Source of the DNA: DAIOEK01 sp964600595
Lineage (GTDB): Bacteria > Chloroflexota > Anaerolineae > Anaerolineales > Anaerolineaceae
Assembly: GCA_964600595.1 (NCBI GenBank)
Contig: CAZRKL010000093.1
Span: 1-10,555 of the forward strand
Length of the DNA: 10,555 nt
Direction: 5' to 3'
In this document: positions 1-6,731 of the stretch, piece after piece
Numbering within the stretch: position 1 is the stretch's first letter
Layout: the number at the start of each line of letters is the position of its first letter
Notes under the pieces: model-generated
What the model was told of the DNA's origin: nothing
Databases searched by the model: none
What the model saw: the letters and a program-made list of their open reading frames with translations, nothing else
Position numbers and translations under genes: made by a program

Positions 1-990
1 GTAGCGGGTTGCCGTGCGGGGGTTGTCATGGTTGTTCAGCACATAATTGGGATGTTTCTCTTTGCCAAGCGCATCTTCCCAGTTCTGAATCGCCTGGTAC
101 AGATTCCTCGCCCTGAAAGGCTGATGCAGAAAATCAAAATCAAACGCGGCGTGCAATGCGTTCTCTCCCATATATTCTGCAGCCTGTTTACTCGTCCGCA
201 GGAAGGATTCACCCACCGCGTACCGCTCGGGGTAGGCATCCAGCAGCCCGCGCAGATCTGCCAGGAATGGCATCATCTCGGGTTGGGAGCTGTCGTGGAT
301 ATGATGCTGCCGGTCAAATCCGCGGATGCCGAATTTGGGCGGGTTATCCGGCAGGTCGGGGTGCTTGTAGTAGGCGTTGAACACATCGAGCCTGAAACCA
401 TCCACGCCACGGTCGAGCCAGAAACGGATCGCTTCGAGGATGGCTCTGGGCACCGCCGGATTACGCCAGTTGAGGTCGGGCTGCTCTTTCACGAACATGT
501 GGAAGTAATATTCACCGGTGGTTGGGTCGAATTCCCAGCCGTCTCCGCCAAAAACCGACTGCCAGTTGTTGGGCTTTTTCCCGTTTGGACTGGCCGGCCT
601 CCAGATGTACCAATCGCGGTAAGGGTTGTCTTTGCTGCTGCGGGATTGCTTAAACCAGGGATGCTCATTGGAGGTGTGGTTGTAAACACCATCCATGATG
701 ACGCGGATGTTCCGCTGGTGTGCTTCGGTTACCAGATTGTCAAAATCCTGCAGGGTGCCAAATTTCGGGTCAATGTCTTCATAATTGCTGATGTCATACC
801 CGAAGTCTTTATCGGGCGATGGGTTGATGGGGGAAAGCCAGATGGCATCCACGCCCAGATCCTGCAGGTAATCCAGCTTTGCGGTGATACCGGGCAGGTC
901 GCCAATGCCATCTCCATTGCTGTCGTTGAAAGAACGCGGATAGATCTGATAAATTACGCCATCGCGCCACCAGAGGAAGTCATTTGCCAT
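1..990 (-). CDS. GH13 alpha-glucosidase / oligo-1,6-glucosidase-like, C-terminus cut by window edge
   Basis: This is a cytoplasmic-type glycoside hydrolase of family 13 that releases glucose from short alpha-glucans; no signal peptide is seen. The 330 visible residues start MANDFLWWRDGVIYQIYPRS, the usual opening of the alpha-glucosidase group. All catalytic regions are present: DGVYNH (residues 100-105), DGFRLDV with nucleophile D202, GES with acid/base E261, and NNHDNPR with D322. QPDLNW (170-175) and Val after the nucleophile are, in the family, associated with alpha-1,6 specificity; this is inference here. About 200 residues (rest of the barrel and the C-terminal beta domain) are missing, because the reading frame is open at base 1. 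The start at 990 is preferred over an in-frame ATG at 999, because GGAG (1003-1000) lies 9 bases from the former and abuts the latter. It is divergent from nusA and functionally unrelated to it. Confidence 0.93.
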   Translation of the reverse strand, partial: MANDFLWWRDGVIYQIYPRSFNDSNGDGIGDLPGITAKLDYLQDLGVDAIWLSPINPSPDKDFGYDISNYEDIDPKFGTLQDFDNLVTEAHQRNIRVIMDGVYNHTSNEHPWFKQSRSSKDNPYRDWYIWRPASPNGKKPNNWQSVFGGDGWEFDPTTGEYYFHMFVKEQPDLNWRNPAVPRAILEAIRFWLDRGVDGFRLDVFNAYYKHPDLPDNPPKFGIRGFDRQHHIHDSSQPEMMPFLADLRGLLDAYPERYAVGESFLRTSKQAAEYMGENALHAAFDFDFLHQPFRARNLYQAIQNWEDALGKEKHPNYVLNNHDNPRTATRY

Positions 991-1014
991 AGGTTTCATC
1001 TCCAGAATGTCTCA

Positions 1015-1020
1015 ATTATA
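1015..1020 (-). promoter_or_regulatory. Candidate -10 box for the GH13 gene
   Basis: A perfect TATAAT reads on the minus strand 25 bases upstream of the GH13 start at 990. It would give a 5' leader of roughly 18 bases that contains the GGAG ribosome site. No convincing -35 hexamer stands at 16-18 bases, so the assignment rests on the -10 box and its position alone. Confidence 0.4.
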
Positions 1021-1041
1021 CAAGCGACTGGCAATTTTATC

Positions 1042-1070
1042 TTGCATCCGCGCGACAATTCGATTAAAAT
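1042..1070 (+). promoter_or_regulatory. Candidate promoter for the nusA operon
   Basis: TTGCAT (1042-1047) and TAAAAT (1065-1070) are separated by 17 bases, the optimal sigma-70 spacing. The -10 box matches consensus at five of six positions and the -35 at three of six. Transcription would start near 1077, leaving a leader of about 100 bases that includes the inverted repeat at 1111-1133. An alternative -10, TATACT at 1095-1100, lacks a recognisable -35 box. Either could serve the operon, since the GH13 gene reads away. Confidence 0.3.
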
Positions 1071-1110
1071 AGGCATTGTTAGTGGTAATTAGTCTATACT
1101 GCATTCATTG

Positions 1111-1133
1111 AAAAGTGGGTGATCCCCACTTTT
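1111..1133. promoter_or_regulatory. Perfect 9-bp inverted repeat in the nusA leader
   Basis: The arms AAAAGTGGG (1111-1119) and CCCACTTTT (1125-1133) are exactly complementary around a five-base loop, TGATC. As RNA this is a stable small hairpin with a short T run inside its 3' arm, so it resembles a weak bidirectional intrinsic terminator. As DNA it could be an operator. It lies 44 bases before the nusA start and downstream of both candidate -10 boxes, so it would be transcribed into the nusA leader. The structure is read directly from the sequence; its function is unknown. Confidence 0.6.
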
Positions 1134-1177
1134 CTGCATAATTTCAAACATAGTAACTAATCCGGAGAGAGTAACAC

Positions 1178-3058
1178 ATGAAGAACGAATTCGTGCTTGC
1201 CTTCAATGAAGTGCTGGAAGAGAAGCAGCTTCCGAAGGAAGTCATTCTGAAAGCACTGGAATCAGCGATGGTATCTGCCTATCGCAGAGCTGTTAATGCA
1301 TCCACTGCCCAGCATGTTGAAGCAAAAGTTGATCCCGATACCGGGCATGTCACCATCTACGCTGAAAAAGAGGTGGTCGAGGTGGTGGATAACGAAACCA
1401 CCGAGGTGGACCTCGAGACTGCCCGCAAGGTGAATCCCGAAGCCAACCTGGAAGATCTGGTGATCGTGGAATCCACCCCCAGAGACTTCGGCCGTGTGGC
1501 AGCCCAGACAGCCCGCCAGGTGATCCAGCAGCGCATCCGCGAAGCGGAACGGTACGCGCAGATGGAATACTTCGAAAAACAGGTGGGTGAGATCACCAAT
1601 GGAATCGTGCAGGCGGTCAACGCCGCCGCGACCACCATCGGCATGGATCTCAAGGCGGAAGGCACCCTGCCCAAAAAGGAAATGATCCCCGGGGAACGTT
1701 TCCGCGTGCACGAACGCGTGCGGGCAATCCTGCTCGAAGTCAAAGATTCTCCGCGCGGACCACAAATCATCCTCTCCCGGGCGCACCGCAATTTCCTGCG
1801 CCGGCTGCTCGAAACCGAAGTGCCCGAAATTTATCACGGCGTCGTCGAAATCCGCTCCATTGCCCGCGAACCCGGGCAGCGCGCCAAGGTTGCCGTGGCT
1901 GCCACGCAGCAGGGCATCGACCCGGTGGGCGCGTGTGTGGGTATTCGCGGCGTTCGCATTCAGGCAATCGTGCGCGAACTGCACGATGAGAAGATCGATG
2001 TCATCGAATGGAGCTCTGATCCATCCGTTTACATCGCGAAAGCCATCAGCCCTGCCCGTGTCAACGGCGTTTACCTCAACGATACCTCTGATGGCGGCAA
2101 GACAGCCACAGTTGTTGTTCCCGAAGATCAGTTGAGCCTGGCAATTGGACGGGATGGTCAAAATGCCCGTCTGGCAGCCAAGCTGACCGGTTGGAGAATT
2201 GACATCAAGAAGCTCGATGAAGCAGCCGGGGATTCACTCAACAAGCTGCGTGATGATCCTGCCTACGCTGCCATCGCCGAAGCTGAATCAGATATGATTC
2301 CCATGGTGGAAGCAGCCCTTACCAAGAAACGCGAAGGTCGTCCGCTTGGTATTGATGAAACCGACCTGCTTTCCCGCTTTGTAGACCGTGTCGAACGCAA
2401 AACTGCCATCCGCAGGCTGGCTGAAAAGAAACCCGAAGAGATGCGCCGCCAGCAGATTATCCAACTGCTTCCGCCCAGCTCCTTCGAGACTCCTGTGGAC
2501 GAATTGAAGTTAAGCGATCACATAACCAGCATGTTGTTGGATGCCGGGTACATGACTGCCGGGGATCTTGGGGTTCAGATGCGCATGGATAGCGATGCCA
2601 TCTTCGCCCTACAGGGAATGAGCCCGAAGGGAATGGCGGAAATAGAAGAAGCTTTGCGAGCGCGCAAGTTGATCCCCGCTGGTGAAGTTGAAGAACCCGC
2701 GGTGGAAGAGCTGGTCGAAGCCATGGCTCCCGCCACTGAAGAAGCTCTGGTAATCGAAGAACTTGCACCGGTCGAAGAAGCAGCCCTGGTTGCTGAAGCA
2801 ACAGCAACTGAAGTCAGTGTTGTGGAAGAACCGGAAGAAGAATTACCCACCGATCTGAATGAAATATTTGCCTTAAAGCCAGAAGTGCTGGAGGCAGCCA
2901 TCCCTTCGGATGAAGAAGATGAGAATTCAGCCAATGATAAAAAATCGGGCGGTAAGAAGAAAAAGAAACGCCATGCTGAAGTGGAGTATGATCCCGATCG
3001 GGATTTGGTGGTTGTCCATAAGAAGCATAAACGTGGAGAATCCTGGGGTGATTGGTAA
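1178..3058 (+). CDS. nusA: Transcription termination/antitermination factor NusA with extended C-terminus
   Basis: NusA binds RNA polymerase and nascent RNA and modulates pausing, termination and antitermination. Domains in order over 626 residues: an N-terminal polymerase-binding domain (about 1-130), an S1 domain (about 135-200), and two KH domains (about 205-345). The conserved GACVGIRGVRIQ motif (251-262) and the PEDQLSLAIGRDGQNARLAA stretch (315-334) sit in the KH part. A helix-hairpin-helix-like segment follows at about 440-495. A Glu-rich tract (503-585), a lysine cluster (588-598) and a short charged tail ending ESWGDW come last. The core to residue about 345 is of normal length; everything after about 500 is an extension absent from short NusA proteins such as that of Bacillus. 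ATG at 1178 follows GGAGAG (1164-1169). The gene heads the operon; rimP, its usual upstream neighbour, is missing here. Confidence 0.97.
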   Translation: MKNEFVLAFNEVLEEKQLPKEVILKALESAMVSAYRRAVNASTAQHVEAKVDPDTGHVTIYAEKEVVEVVDNETTEVDLETARKVNPEANLEDLVIVESTPRDFGRVAAQTARQVIQQRIREAERYAQMEYFEKQVGEITNGIVQAVNAAATTIGMDLKAEGTLPKKEMIPGERFRVHERVRAILLEVKDSPRGPQIILSRAHRNFLRRLLETEVPEIYHGVVEIRSIAREPGQRAKVAVAATQQGIDPVGACVGIRGVRIQAIVRELHDEKIDVIEWSSDPSVYIAKAISPARVNGVYLNDTSDGGKTATVVVPEDQLSLAIGRDGQNARLAAKLTGWRIDIKKLDEAAGDSLNKLRDDPAYAAIAEAESDMIPMVEAALTKKREGRPLGIDETDLLSRFVDRVERKTAIRRLAEKKPEEMRRQQIIQLLPPSSFETPVDELKLSDHITSMLLDAGYMTAGDLGVQMRMDSDAIFALQGMSPKGMAEIEEALRARKLIPAGEVEEPAVEELVEAMAPATEEALVIEELAPVEEAALVAEATATEVSVVEEPEEELPTDLNEIFALKPEVLEAAIPSDEEDENSANDKKSGGKKKKKRHAEVEYDPDRDLVVVHKKHKRGESWGDW

Positions 3059-3083
3059 ACCCAGTGGAAAAAGGTGAATTGTA

Positions 3084-3425
3084 GTGGCTGGAAAATCTGG
3101 TAATCAACGATCCGGCAGGCATGTCCCGCACAGAATGTGTGTGGGTTGCCGTGCGGTTCAACCAAAACGGCGGCTGATCCGGATTGTCAGGACCGAAACA
3201 GGTGTTTTTATTGACCAGACAGGCAAAATGAATGGCAGAGGTGCTTATCTGCACGATGCCTTAACCTGCTGGGAGAAAGCTCTCAAGGGTCCATTGTCCA
3301 ACGCGCTGCGTGTGGAATTGAAAGAGGATGACCGTCAGCGCTTACTGGATTTTGCAGCCACCCTGTCACTGGTAGAAAAGCAAGAATCTGATACACCATC
3401 GGAGAATCCGATGAAACCTGCCTGA
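3084..3425 (+). CDS. ylxR: YlxR-family (DUF448) RNA-binding regulator
   Basis: This is a small nucleic-acid-binding protein of the YlxR family, which is almost always encoded between nusA and infB; in Bacillus subtilis YlxR has been reported to modulate RNase P. The 113 residues carry the family hallmarks: RMCVGCR near residues 17-23, the following LIRIVR strand, TGKMNGRGAYL at about residues 46-56, and a C-terminal basic/helical part. The tail after about residue 90 is polar and longer than in the minimal family members. The start is GTG at 3084, supported by AAGGTG (3071-3076) seven bases upstream; the first downstream in-frame ATG would remove residues before the CxxC-like motif. It lies 25 bases after nusA, so co-transcription is likely. 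Confidence 0.93.
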   Translation: MAGKSGNQRSGRHVPHRMCVGCRAVQPKRRLIRIVRTETGVFIDQTGKMNGRGAYLHDALTCWEKALKGPLSNALRVELKEDDRQRLLDFAATLSLVEKQESDTPSENPMKPA

Positions 3426-3438
3426 TCTAACTAGATCA
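3423..3438 (+). promoter_or_regulatory. Hairpin A, overlapping the ylxR stop codon
   Basis: The 16 bases TGATCTAACTAGATCA form a near-perfect palindrome: arms TGATCT and AGATCA around the loop AACT. The first three bases are the ylxR stop codon TGA. A T run does not follow, so this is not an intrinsic terminator. It is the first of three consecutive potential hairpins in the ylxR-infB gap. Confidence 0.45.
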
Positions 3439-3448
3439 CCTGAAACCG

Positions 3449-3465
3449 ATCTCGCTCATCGAGAT
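3449..3465 (+). promoter_or_regulatory. Hairpin B in the ylxR-infB gap
   Basis: ATCTCG (3449-3454) and CGAGAT (3460-3465) pair perfectly across a five-base loop, CTCAT. The stem could be lengthened by CC (3446-3447) pairing with GG (3466-3467) across a one-base bulge, although those GG also belong to the stem of the next hairpin. The two could therefore be alternative or stacked structures. Confidence 0.45.
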
Positions 3466-3495
3466 GGTTAAGGATCCGATCGGGGTCGCTTAACC
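3466..3495 (+). promoter_or_regulatory. Hairpin C, 12-bp bulged stem upstream of infB
   Basis: GGTTAAG (3466-3472) pairs with CTTAACC (3489-3495). Inside it, GATCC (3473-3477) pairs with GGGTC (3483-3487) using one G-T pair, closing a five-base loop, with a single G bulge at 3488. This is the strongest secondary structure in the gap. No T run follows, so RNA processing, mRNA stability or a protein-binding site is more plausible than termination. Its function is not established. Confidence 0.5.
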
Positions 3496-3504
3496 TGATA
3501 TAAG
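3496..3504 (+). promoter_or_regulatory. Candidate extended -10 promoter for infB
   Basis: TGATATAAG matches an extended -10 element (TGnTATAAT-like). It would start transcripts near 3511, giving infB a leader of about 35 bases. There is no recognisable -35 box, and the site abuts the 3' arm of hairpin C. This is weak support for an internal promoter. Confidence 0.2.
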
Positions 3505-3545
3505 GATTGCAGGCAGGTGAGCACAACACAACATGGAGGTGCCAC

Positions 3546-5351
3546 ATGAGCGAGAAGACAAAAACTACACCTATAGAACTCCCAGTGAGTATAAGTGTGA
3601 GAGACCTGGCGGAAAAGCTTGCAGCCAATCCGATCCAGGTCATTAAAGCCTTAATGAGCAACGGTGTAATGGCAAACATCAATCAGATTATCGATTTTGA
3701 TACCGCCGCCATCGTTGCCTCAGAATTGGGTTTTGAAGCTTCCCTCGAAGCAGTTGAAGAAGTAGTCGAGAAAGAATCGGGTGAGCTGGCTTCGTGGAAG
3801 GTTGAAATTGAGAAGGAAGATCCATCCAAACTGGTTGCCCGCCCGCCGGTGGTTACCATTCTGGGCCATGTGGATCATGGTAAAACTACCCTACTGGATG
3901 CCATTCGGCATACTGAGGTCGCCGCGGGTGAAGCCGGCGGAATCACACAGCATATCGGCGCTTACCAGGTGGAACATAATGGGCAGACCATCACCTTCCT
4001 CGATACACCCGGTCATGCCGCCTTTACCGCCATGCGCGCAAGAGGCGCCCAGGGTGCGGATATTGTTGTTTTGGTGGTTGCAGCGAATGATGGCGTAATG
4101 CCTCAAACCCGTGAAGCGATCGCCCACGCAAAAGCAGCCCAGGTTCCCATCATTGTGGCGATGAATAAAATTGACCGTCCCGATGCCAACCCCGATTTCG
4201 TGAAGCGTCAGCTCGCTGAAACGGGTCTGGTTCCCGAAGAATGGGATGGCACCACCATGGTCATCCCGGTTTCTGCCAAACAGAAGACCGGTATCGAAGA
4301 TTTGCTGGCAGCCATCCTGATTGTGGCGGAATCAGCCAGTATTAGGGCTAATCCAACCGGCAAGAAGATCGGCTCGGTGATCGAAGCCGAAGTGGATCGC
4401 GCCAAGGGCGTGATTGCCACCCTGCTGGTTCAAAATGGTCAGCTCGAAATGGGTGACATTATCGTAGCCGGAAGGGCGTACGGCAAAATAAAGGCAATGT
4501 TTGATTTTAAAGGCCGCCGGATTCGCAAAGCAGATCCATCCATGCCCGTTTCAGTCATGGGTTTAAGTGATGTGCCAGCAGCCGGTGAAATCTATGAAGT
4601 CGTGCCATCAGATCGGGAAGCCCGCGCAAAAGTACAGGTACTGAAAGACGCGTCGCATCTGGCGGTTCAGGCTCCAAAAACTTCTCTCGAAGATTTGTTC
4701 AAACAGTTCGAACAGGGTGCTCTCAAGGAATTGAACCTGATCATCAAAGCGGATGTTCAAGGATCTCTGGAACCCATAATCAATTCACTGAATGATTTCA
4801 ATAAAGGTGAAATCAAGGTCAATGTGCTGCACGCGACCACCGGGAATATTACCGACAATGATATTCTTCTGGCGTCTGCGTCAGATGCGGTGGTGATTGG
4901 GTTCAATGTGCAGGCTGAAACACCCGCCCGCCGCCTGGCTGAGGCGGAGGGAATCTCCATCCGCCTCTATAACATCATCTACCGTTTGATTGAAGATGTC
5001 GAAAAAGCCCTCAAGGGTATGCTGGCTCCCGAGTTCAAAGAAGAAGTGATCGGACAGGCAAATATCCTTGCTGTATTCAAAATCTCTAAACTGGGGAATA
5101 TTGCCGGGTGCCGTGTCACCTCTGGTGAGCTTCGCAGAAACGCGAAAATTCGTGTTATCAGGAATGGCGAAGTCCTCCATGAGGGCGAAATGGCCTCGCT
5201 GAAACATGAGAAAGAAGATGTCAGGGAAGTCCGCAATGGTTTCGAGTGCGGTGTTTCGTTGAAGAACTTCACAGAGTATCAGGCAGGTGACACCCTTGTT
5301 TGTTATGTAATTGAGAAAGTGGGTGCGCCTAAAAGCACGCTGTTGGATTAA
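3546..5351 (+). CDS. infB: Translation initiation factor IF-2, compact form
   Basis: IF-2 is the GTPase that places fMet-tRNA on the 30S subunit and promotes subunit joining. The protein of 601 residues has one IF2_N module (about 11-67), a short charged linker, and a complete G domain: GHVDHGKT (107-114), GGITQHIGA (131-139), DTPGH (153-157), NKID (207-210) and SAK (243-245). The usual domains II, III and the fMet-tRNA-binding C-terminal barrel follow. It lacks the long N-terminal extension of enterobacterial IF-2 (about 890 residues) and is shorter than the Bacillus protein. The ATG at 3546 is chosen because GGAGG (3535-3539) lies six bases before it; an upstream in-frame TTG at 3507 has no such support and would add residues unlike the family. 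It is separated from ylxR by a structured 120-base gap. Confidence 0.97.
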   Translation: MSEKTKTTPIELPVSISVRDLAEKLAANPIQVIKALMSNGVMANINQIIDFDTAAIVASELGFEASLEAVEEVVEKESGELASWKVEIEKEDPSKLVARPPVVTILGHVDHGKTTLLDAIRHTEVAAGEAGGITQHIGAYQVEHNGQTITFLDTPGHAAFTAMRARGAQGADIVVLVVAANDGVMPQTREAIAHAKAAQVPIIVAMNKIDRPDANPDFVKRQLAETGLVPEEWDGTTMVIPVSAKQKTGIEDLLAAILIVAESASIRANPTGKKIGSVIEAEVDRAKGVIATLLVQNGQLEMGDIIVAGRAYGKIKAMFDFKGRRIRKADPSMPVSVMGLSDVPAAGEIYEVVPSDREARAKVQVLKDASHLAVQAPKTSLEDLFKQFEQGALKELNLIIKADVQGSLEPIINSLNDFNKGEIKVNVLHATTGNITDNDILLASASDAVVIGFNVQAETPARRLAEAEGISIRLYNIIYRLIEDVEKALKGMLAPEFKEEVIGQANILAVFKISKLGNIAGCRVTSGELRRNAKIRVIRNGEVLHEGEMASLKHEKEDVREVRNGFECGVSLKNFTEYQAGDTLVCYVIEKVGAPKSTLLD

Positions 5352-5360
5352 AGGAAGATT

Positions 5361-5726
5361 ATGCCATCTAAAATTCGTCTGGAAAGGATTGCAGACCGCA
5401 TCCGGCAGGACCTGTCGGAAATGATCGTCAAGCGGGTGAGTGATCCCAGGCTGGCCAATGTAAACATTACCGATGTCAAAGTAGATCGCGAATTGGCTTT
5501 TGCCGATGTTTACGTATCTTCATACGAAGGTTCCGAAGCAGCTCCCGAAATACTTGCCGGGTTGAATCATGCTGCCGGTTTCCTGCGCAGTCAGTTGGCT
5601 GCGCAGATTGAACTGCGCACTTTTCCCCGCTTGAGATTCCATTGGGATCCCACTCCGGAACACGCAGATAAAATGGAACGTATTTTTGACCAAATAAAAA
5701 AAGAAAATAAATCCACGGAGGATTAA
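5361..5726 (+). CDS. rbfA: 30S ribosome-binding factor RbfA
   Basis: RbfA is a small KH-fold factor that binds the 30S subunit and assists late 16S rRNA 5'-end maturation. The 121 residues match the family throughout: the N-terminal helix ERIADRIRQDLSEMI, the VSDPRL segment at about residues 26-31, VNITDVKVDRELAFADVYVS in the core, and the closing strand LRFHWDPTPEHADKMERIF. The length is normal. The ribosome site AAGGAAG (5351-5357) overlaps the final base of the infB stop codon, and only nine bases separate the two genes, which suggests translational coupling. Confidence 0.96.
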   Translation: MPSKIRLERIADRIRQDLSEMIVKRVSDPRLANVNITDVKVDRELAFADVYVSSYEGSEAAPEILAGLNHAAGFLRSQLAAQIELRTFPRLRFHWDPTPEHADKMERIFDQIKKENKSTED

Positions 5727-5733
5727 TCTAGGC

Positions 5734-6702
5734 ATGGAAGCTGATATTCATCAGATGCTTCGCGCCCGCTTTGAACAGGCGCAAAAAATACTGGTAGTTT
5801 CACACGTTAGGCCCGATGGAGACGCGATCGGTTCGCTGCTGGCAATGGGTCTCGGATTGCAGGGATTGGGCAAACAGGTTCAAATGGTTCTTGCAGATGG
5901 AGTCCCTGCCAGTTTCAGACATCTCGTTGGTTCAGACCTGATATCAAAGAAAGCAACCGAACCCGTGGATTTGGTGATATCGGTCGATTGCTCTGACCTC
6001 AAACGAACCGGCAGCGCACTTGAAGGCTTTTCTTTACCGCATGTCAATATTGACCATCATATAACAAATGATGGCTATGGCGAGCTTAATCTCATCGATG
6101 CCAAAGCAGTGGCCACATGCGAGATCATCACTGAGCACTTTGAGGGATGGGGTTTCACTTTCACCGTTGATATCGCGAACGCGCTTATGGCGGGCATTGT
6201 GGCTGATACGCTGGGTTTCCGCACATCTAATATGAGACCCGCTGCGTTGCGCCACGCTGCCAACTTGATGGAACATGGCTCGGATCTTCCAGAGCAGTAC
6301 AGCCGGGCTTTGTTGCGCAGATCTCTACCCGCAGCCCGCTACTGGGGTGTAGGGTTATCCAGCCTTAAAAGTGAAGGTGGGCTGGTCTATGGCACACTTC
6401 GTCTGGATGATCGAAAGCAGTGCAATTACCCCGGGAATGATGATGCTGATCTCATTAATATCATTTCAGCGATTGATGGCTTTGATATCGCGATGATATA
6501 TGTAGAGCAAAATAACGGTACAGTCAAGATAAGTTGGCGGTCGGTACCGGGAATAGATGTATCGAAGATAGCCACCCAATTTGGCGGTGGCGGCCACCCC
6601 GCAGCAGCCGGAGCGGATATCCCCGGAACACTGGATGAGATCCAGGAAAAAACATTAGCCGTAACGTTACAATTTCTGGAAATGAATCAGAAAAATGGAT
6701 AG
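5734..6702 (+). CDS. nrnA: DHH-family nanoRNase / pAp phosphatase NrnA
   Basis: NrnA removes nucleotides from very short RNAs and dephosphorylates 3'-phosphoadenosine 5'-phosphate using Mn2+ in the DHH phosphoesterase domain. Visible metal-ligand motifs in the 322 residues are H24 and D28/D30 in VSHVRPDGDAIGS, D85 in VDCSD, D107-H108-H109 in NIDHH, and D158 in GIVADTLGF. The C-terminal DHHA1 substrate-binding motif GGGGHPAAAG is at 284-293. Length and order fit the bacterial NrnA family, whose gene commonly lies between rbfA and truB in Gram-positives and Chloroflexota. The start ATG at 5734 is seven bases after rbfA. Its GGAGG (5717-5721) is 12 bases away, longer than ideal, but no better start exists nearby. 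Confidence 0.93.
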   Translation: MEADIHQMLRARFEQAQKILVVSHVRPDGDAIGSLLAMGLGLQGLGKQVQMVLADGVPASFRHLVGSDLISKKATEPVDLVISVDCSDLKRTGSALEGFSLPHVNIDHHITNDGYGELNLIDAKAVATCEIITEHFEGWGFTFTVDIANALMAGIVADTLGFRTSNMRPAALRHAANLMEHGSDLPEQYSRALLRRSLPAARYWGVGLSSLKSEGGLVYGTLRLDDRKQCNYPGNDDADLINIISAIDGFDIAMIYVEQNNGTVKISWRSVPGIDVSKIATQFGGGGHPAAAGADIPGTLDEIQEKTLAVTLQFLEMNQKNG

Positions 6703-6731
6703 AATGAATTTATAGGTTCAGGGGAATACTC

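Noticed and set aside
28..1092. 354-codon open frame on the plus strand
   Set aside because: It is antisense to the GH13 gene, whose minus-strand frame contains all four catalytic motifs in order. The plus-strand translation resembles no family and has no ribosome site.
1262..2161. 299-codon open frame on the minus strand inside nusA
   Set aside because: It lies opposite the S1/KH region of nusA. Its His/Asp/Phe-rich composition is typical of the complement of a coding frame, with no motifs.
3507..3545. Upstream TTG start for infB
   Set aside because: The 13 added residues do not resemble IF-2 N-termini, and the strong GGAGG at 3535-3539 is spaced correctly for the ATG at 3546.
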